Source: Bin87 sp965204685
GTDB lineage: Bacteria > Chloroflexota > Dehalococcoidia > Lucifugimonadales > UBA3495
DNA: 64,000 nt
Direction: 5' to 3'
Assembly (NCBI GenBank): GCA_965204685.1
Contig: OZ242004.1
Span: forward strand, 558,001-622,000
Shown here: one piece after another, positions 60,129 to 64,000 of the stretch
Layout: each line of letters opens with the position of its first letter
How positions within the stretch are numbered: the stretch's first letter is position 1
Notes under the pieces: generated by a model
What the model saw: only the letters and a program-made list of their open reading frames with translations
The model's database searches: none
Told to the model about the DNA's origin: nothing
Position numbers and translations under genes: made by a program

Positions 60129-60211
60129 TAATGGCCGGTTCGGGTCTTCTTAGGTGGGCCGGACTGGGAAAGTGACCGGCAACGGGCAAATATGTGGAGA
60201 CGGGCAGGCGC

Positions 60212-61210
60212 CTACAAGTTTATTGAGGGTTCCTCGTAATCCTTCAGCTTGTTGTAGATTTGAAGCCGGTGATGGTAGGACTCCAAAACTATGATCCGGT
60301 CGTCTGCGTCAACGTTGACAGCCACTGGCCGCCGGAACCGCCATTCAGGCTCCAGATCTGTCCGCCGCCTGGCTTTGATGATATCCGGATTGGCGTCGAT
60401 GTAGGCCTGGGCCCATGGCGAAGGCTCTTGGGCGTCACCGACCAGCGCCGTAATATATTGGCCGTCGGCGGCGTAGATCTGGACTCGGTGGTTCCCCCAG
60501 TCAGTTACGTACACATCGCCATCTGAGTCCACAGCTACACCGGATGGCCCTTTGAGCGAACCCACCCCGGTGCTGGAGCCTTCGAACTTAACGAGCAACT
60601 CTCCAGTAGGGGCGAATTTTTGCACCCGGTTATTTCCCCAATCCGCGACGTAGATGTTGTCCTGACGGTCGATGCAGATGCCCCATGGCATCTCCAGATC
60701 TCCGTCACCGCCACCTCGCTTCCCGAATTTGGACTGAAACTCACCGATCTGGTTGAAACTCTGCACCCGGTGATTCAAGCTGTCCACCACCCAAACGGTT
60801 CCCCGGGAGTCGAAAGCGATTCCTGACGGTCCGTTTAGCTGCCCATCTCCGCTGCCGGACCTGCCCCAGTGATATCGATAGCTACCCTCTTCACTGTAAA
60901 TGGTTACCCGGTTGAGATACTCGTCCGAAACGAACACTCGGCCGGTACGGTCCAAATCAATTGACCGGGGCCAAACGAAGCGCCCGTCTTCCTCGCCGAC
61001 GGAGCCGAACTGTCCTTGAAAATCGTGGTCAAAGTTGATCTTGGTGACACGCTGACCCAATTGTTCCACACCGCGGCTCAGCACATAAATTCGACCGTTC
61101 GATCCCAGGACGAAATCCTGGGGAGCCCAAAATCCCCAGCCGGCCTGACTGTACATGCCTATGCAGTAGCTGTAGTCATACACCCTGCCGGCAGCGACGG
61201 TGGTCAGCAT
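60212..61210 (-). CDS. NHL-repeat beta-propeller protein
   Basis: 332 aa with about six NHL repeats. Typical repeat cores are DGQLNGPSGIAFDSRGTVWV, DSLNHRVQSFN, DNIYVADWGNNRVQKF, SLKGPSGVAVDSDGDVYVTD and WGNHRVQIY. No signal peptide. Such propellers bind ligands or peptides or act as enzymes. It lies just upstream of a DUF1501 gene (in genomic order; downstream in transcription). The N-terminus (MLTTVAAGRVYDYSYCIGMY) is unusual and start is uncertain. Confidence 0.85.
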   Translation of the reverse strand: MLTTVAAGRVYDYSYCIGMYSQAGWGFWAPQDFVLGSNGRIYVLSRGVEQLGQRVTKINFDHDFQGQFGSVGEEDGRFVWPRSIDLDRTGRVFVSDEYLNRVTIYSEEGSYRYHWGRSGSGDGQLNGPSGIAFDSRGTVWVVDSLNHRVQSFNQIGEFQSKFGKRGGGDGDLEMPWGICIDRQDNIYVADWGNNRVQKFAPTGELLVKFEGSSTGVGSLKGPSGVAVDSDGDVYVTDWGNHRVQIYAADGQYITALVGDAQEPSPWAQAYIDANPDIIKARRRTDLEPEWRFRRPVAVNVDADDRIIVLESYHHRLQIYNKLKDYEEPSINL

Positions 61211-61246
61211 ATCCCCTCTCCCGCGAACTATTTTGGGGTCCCAAAG

Positions 61247-62389
61247 CTACACGAAGGACATTTGCTCGAAGTGTCCACCGACGATGGGTACAGGGTCGAG
61301 TCCCAGCCACTTTTCCGCCAAAGTGGAGTAGAAGCCACGGAAATCATAGTTGGGCTCCAGGTCTCCCTGAGTGAGATCCTCCGGTTTCAGCGACGGATAG
61401 GTCCCGTACATTCCACCATTCACCCGGTCGCCAATGGCGAACGCTACCCCAGCCGCTCCGTGGTCGGTACCAGTGCCATTATCGCGGACGCGGCGCCCAA
61501 ACTCGCTGAACAACATGATAACCACCTCGTCTGAGGCGTCGTGCTCACGCAGGTCGGCGAAGAAGTCGCGTATGGCAACGGAAATTTCCGTCCAAAGTTT
61601 TTCATGCGGTCCCAGCTGGTCATAGTGGGTGTCGAAGGGCCCGTGGGAGGTGTAAAAGACCTGGGTGCCCAGGCCGGCCAGATGCACCTGGGCCACGTCT
61701 CTGAAGCGCCTCGCGATGGAATTGTTGGCGTACTCTACGTTTGAAGAATAGGTTTCGGGAGCAACCCGGATGATGTCGGCTCCGCGCAACGCATCCCGTC
61801 CTGCCTGTCCCAGATATTCCATGGTCGGTCCGGTGCCGATGGTGGGAGAGTACATGCGGGCAAAGGTCTCCAACAACTGGATCCGTTCTTGCTCGGAGGT
61901 GATTCCCGGATTTGATGAGAGTACACCGTATGAAGGAAGGTGGTTGACAGAAGTAACCGGAACCCCCTTCATGGCCAGTGCCCGAGGCATGCCCTGGCCC
62001 AGGTTAACTCCCTTCAGCACGTTCTCGCCGCGAGGATCCAAGTCCCGGACGACCTTGGCGAGCCAGCCGTCAATCCCGATGGAATCCGGCTCGCAGGTAT
62101 GCCAGATGTCCATGGCGCGAAAGTGCGAACGGGGTGAATTTTCAAACCCGATTCCGTGAATGATTGCCAAGTTGCCCTGGTCGTAGAATTCCTTCAACGG
62201 CTCCGAGTCGGCCCGGAATGCCAGTTGGTCATCTATGGGCAGTAATCGGTCTTCAGGGACATGGACCTTGGGCCGGTTATCCCAATACAGGGGATTGCTA
62301 TAAGGAACAATCGTATTGAGATAGTCGTTGGCCCCAGTCAGCTCCAGCACGACCAGTACGGGGTCTTTATGGGTTGATGCCATTTTCAT
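61247..62389 (-). CDS. DUF1501 family protein
   Basis: 380 aa. PVLVVLELTGANDYLNTIVP opens the family (phosphatase-like fold, Asp near D-Y), followed by LAIIHGIGFENSPRSHFRAM and VVIMLFSEFGRRVRDNGTGT then DHGAAGVAFAIGD. DUF1501 is related to the alkaline-phosphatase/sulfatase superfamily. The usual Tat signal is absent, so the protein may be cytoplasmic. It lies 29 nt after the DUF1800 gene, the normal pairing. Confidence 0.9.
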   Translation of the reverse strand: MKMASTHKDPVLVVLELTGANDYLNTIVPYSNPLYWDNRPKVHVPEDRLLPIDDQLAFRADSEPLKEFYDQGNLAIIHGIGFENSPRSHFRAMDIWHTCEPDSIGIDGWLAKVVRDLDPRGENVLKGVNLGQGMPRALAMKGVPVTSVNHLPSYGVLSSNPGITSEQERIQLLETFARMYSPTIGTGPTMEYLGQAGRDALRGADIIRVAPETYSSNVEYANNSIARRFRDVAQVHLAGLGTQVFYTSHGPFDTHYDQLGPHEKLWTEISVAIRDFFADLREHDASDEVVIMLFSEFGRRVRDNGTGTDHGAAGVAFAIGDRVNGGMYGTYPSLKPEDLTQGDLEPNYDFRGFYSTLAEKWLGLDPVPIVGGHFEQMSFV

Positions 62390-62418
62390 GTCCTTCTACA
62401 TCAGTTGCATGCTCTTGC

Positions 62419-63834
62419 CTAGGCAAACTGATATTCTCGCGAGGCGGCGATCAAGGTCAAGATCCTGCTCACATTGTGCAATGTAGCGCTGAATTCTTCG
62501 TGGGTGCTCCAGCCTAGATCGCCACATTTTTCGGCATGGGCAATCAATTCGGAGTGGGTCGTCTTACTGACTTCCAACGGTCCCATCGCATCGAGACAAG
62601 CTTCCACTATCGCCTGGGGGGAATGATCCCCATGCACATGCACATTCACCAACACCCGTTTGACGATAGCCTGCACGCCGGGTAGTGAGACGTCTCCAAA
62701 TATCCTAGCGGCAAAGTTCACCCGGCGCATCAAAACGCCGGGGTCGATCCATTCTGAGCCTGTGTGCCAACCCTCCACGCTGGGAGGATTGAGCAGCCCC
62801 TGTCCCTGCCAACCGCACTCCAACGCCAAATTGTTGAGTCCTGGCTTGAAGCCTTCATAGTTGCCCGCCATGCGCACAGTGCCAACGATCAATTCAGCCG
62901 GGCTTTTCACCCGGGCGAAGCGGGCATTCTTGAAGAACTCTGAGTTGAACAACGTTCGTAAAATAGACCGGATGTCGCCACGGGATTCATTGTAGGCATC
63001 CGCCAACAACTCGATGGCTTCAGGGTCAACTGGTGGTGTAATGTTCCAACTGGCGACATGGGGCTCGTCGGCGACGAAGAATCTGTAGAGGTGACGGGCC
63101 AGGAACCGGGCCGTAGCCGATTGATCCGCAATAATGTCCACGATGTCTTCGCCATTGAAGTTCCCGGTATACCCCAGGAAGGTTTTCTCCCGATCGTCGT
63201 GGTCCTCAGGTTTGTAGTCGAATAGCCAAGGGAAACGACCGTAAGGATTACGGGGAATCTTTGGGGCAATCGTCCATCCGGTAAAGGCCCTGGCTGCTTC
63301 CCTGATATCATCCTCTGAGTAGTTTCCGACTCCGAGGGAGAAAAGCTCCAACAGCTCCCGCCCCCAGTTTTCATTTATGGCACCGTCACGATTTCCCTGG
63401 TTGTCCAACCAGAAGATCATGGCTGGCGACTTTGCAACCTCTACCAGCAGGTCGCGGTAAGTACCCAATCCGTATTCACGGAAGATGGCAATCTGGCGAG
63501 TCAGCTCCAGTGGATTGTCCACCTTGGAGTTGCTGGTGGCGAACAACTGATGCCAGAAGAGGGCCATCTTCTCTTCCAGAGGCCGTTTGGTGTTGATCAT
63601 CCGGAACACCCAATTGGCCTGATTTATTGGCAGCGCCCCGGCCCCCTCATAACCCGGGAAGAACCGGTACAGCAGTTCGTCGTCTATGGCCGGCTGCCGC
63701 TCTGGATACAGAAGCTCCTCGACCACCGCTTCGTAGCCTTTTGAGACGCGCTCCTCCAGTTCCTCACGGGTATCACCGAAGCCTGCCCGTCTCATTAGAT
63801 GGGCCATCAAACGAATGTCTTCTTGGTGGGGCAT
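62419..63834 (-). CDS. DUF1800 family protein
   Basis: 471 aa from ATG 63834, with GGAGAGG upstream; a longer frame to 63918 has no such site. MAHLMRRAGFGDTREELEER is the N-terminal DUF1800 motif, followed by PLEEKMALFWHQLFATSNSK, NENWGRELLELFSLGVGNYS and ALECGWQGQGLLNPPSVEGW. It is nearly always paired with DUF1501, as here, in an operon of unknown function that also includes the NHL protein downstream. No signal peptide is seen. Confidence 0.9.
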   Translation of the reverse strand: MPHQEDIRLMAHLMRRAGFGDTREELEERVSKGYEAVVEELLYPERQPAIDDELLYRFFPGYEGAGALPINQANWVFRMINTKRPLEEKMALFWHQLFATSNSKVDNPLELTRQIAIFREYGLGTYRDLLVEVAKSPAMIFWLDNQGNRDGAINENWGRELLELFSLGVGNYSEDDIREAARAFTGWTIAPKIPRNPYGRFPWLFDYKPEDHDDREKTFLGYTGNFNGEDIVDIIADQSATARFLARHLYRFFVADEPHVASWNITPPVDPEAIELLADAYNESRGDIRSILRTLFNSEFFKNARFARVKSPAELIVGTVRMAGNYEGFKPGLNNLALECGWQGQGLLNPPSVEGWHTGSEWIDPGVLMRRVNFAARIFGDVSLPGVQAIVKRVLVNVHVHGDHSPQAIVEACLDAMGPLEVSKTTHSELIAHAEKCGDLGWSTHEEFSATLHNVSRILTLIAASREYQFA

Positions 63835-64000
63835 TGCCGCCTCTCCGTTTATCGAGCCCAGAACGCTAAGCCCGGCGCCGATTGGCAACATATTAGGATT
63901 GGCCAAGTCGAATGTCAACCAAAAGCCGTAACAGGTAACCGTTCAGAGCTGATGAGGCGAATTTGCCGGGTCCACGGTCCCGCTGAAAAACACTGGCGCC

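Noticed and set aside
56499..64000. A second attachment site (tRNA-Ser 3' end repeat)
   Set aside because: No copy of the 3' part of tRNA-Ser was seen downstream in the window. The element may end outside it.
1..64000. CRISPR array or defence system
   Set aside because: No regularly spaced direct repeats with variable spacers were found. The three palindromic repeats are single, dispersed copies. Toxin-antitoxin genes are present, but no restriction, CBASS or similar operon.

Overview
The window reads as a chromosomal segment of a high-GC, free-living heterotrophic bacterium. The gene families (fused CaiB/BaiF CoA-transferases, peptide ABC operon, several ThDP enzymes, GAF-PAS kinase fused to its own response regulator, DUF1501/DUF1800 pair, DUF2277, DUF5679) fit Chloroflexota of the Dehalococcoidia/SAR202 kind. 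That placement is an inference from gene content; there is no rRNA or marker alignment behind it.

The most notable result is two genes that appear broken in a standard translation but make sense if an in-frame UGA encodes selenocysteine. One is a SelW/Rdx-type protein (63..380, minus) with a C-V-P-U motif. The other is a DUF3179 lipoprotein (54754..56310, plus) in which UGA replaces the first Cys of its C-x-x-C motif. Both UGAs are followed by a hairpin whose apical loop begins with CGUG, 20 to 21 nt downstream, as expected of bacterial SECIS elements. DUF3179 is not a selenoprotein family I know.

Layout. 1-1673: pentapeptide-repeat start, SelW-like selenoprotein, PaREP1/HEPN-like protein, two MaoC-type hotdog proteins. 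1880-4362: benzoylformate-decarboxylase-like enzyme and HpcH/HpaI aldolase. 4435-12976: peptide ABC operon (two binding lipoproteins, a small membrane protein, DppB/C/D/F-like) behind a good promoter. 13099-24180: MFS exporter, flavin monooxygenase, gamma-glutamyltransferase, aldo/keto reductase, VOC protein, MetX-like hydrolase, methyltransferase, C1 aminopeptidase, cysteine desulfurase, cupin. 24249-25589: intact IS4-like element. 26243-33365: hybrid kinase-regulator, secreted metallopeptidase-like lipoprotein, tandem CoA-transferase. 33632-34179: amidohydrolase/transposase fossil and tRNA-Leu. 34309-40472: YqeY, PurQ, PurL with unrelated genes between them, and a deoxyribosyltransferase-like protein. 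40526-48199 (minus): NYN-LOTUS protein, phosphoesterase, PrmC, PrfA, YtxH protein, metallo-beta-lactamase-fold hydrolase, 2-hydroxyacid dehydrogenase.

48226-51162 is an accessory block: a ParA with its own DNA-binding domain and an operator-bearing promoter, a small partner protein, an orphan HicB, an antitoxin-like protein and a HicBA pair. HicBA sits between the 3' end of an acetolactate-synthase-like gene and a decayed copy of that same 3' end. 52878-56310 holds DUF2277, two tautomerase-like proteins, a membrane-anchored protein and the DUF3179 selenoprotein. From 56409 a tRNA-Ser is followed by a P4-type integrase split by an 893-bp IS with a clean 5-bp target duplication, then a second IS with a -1 frameshift signal, then an NHL, DUF1501 and DUF1800 cluster up to the window end.

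A family of ~120-150 bp imperfect palindromes (three copies) is scattered between operons.
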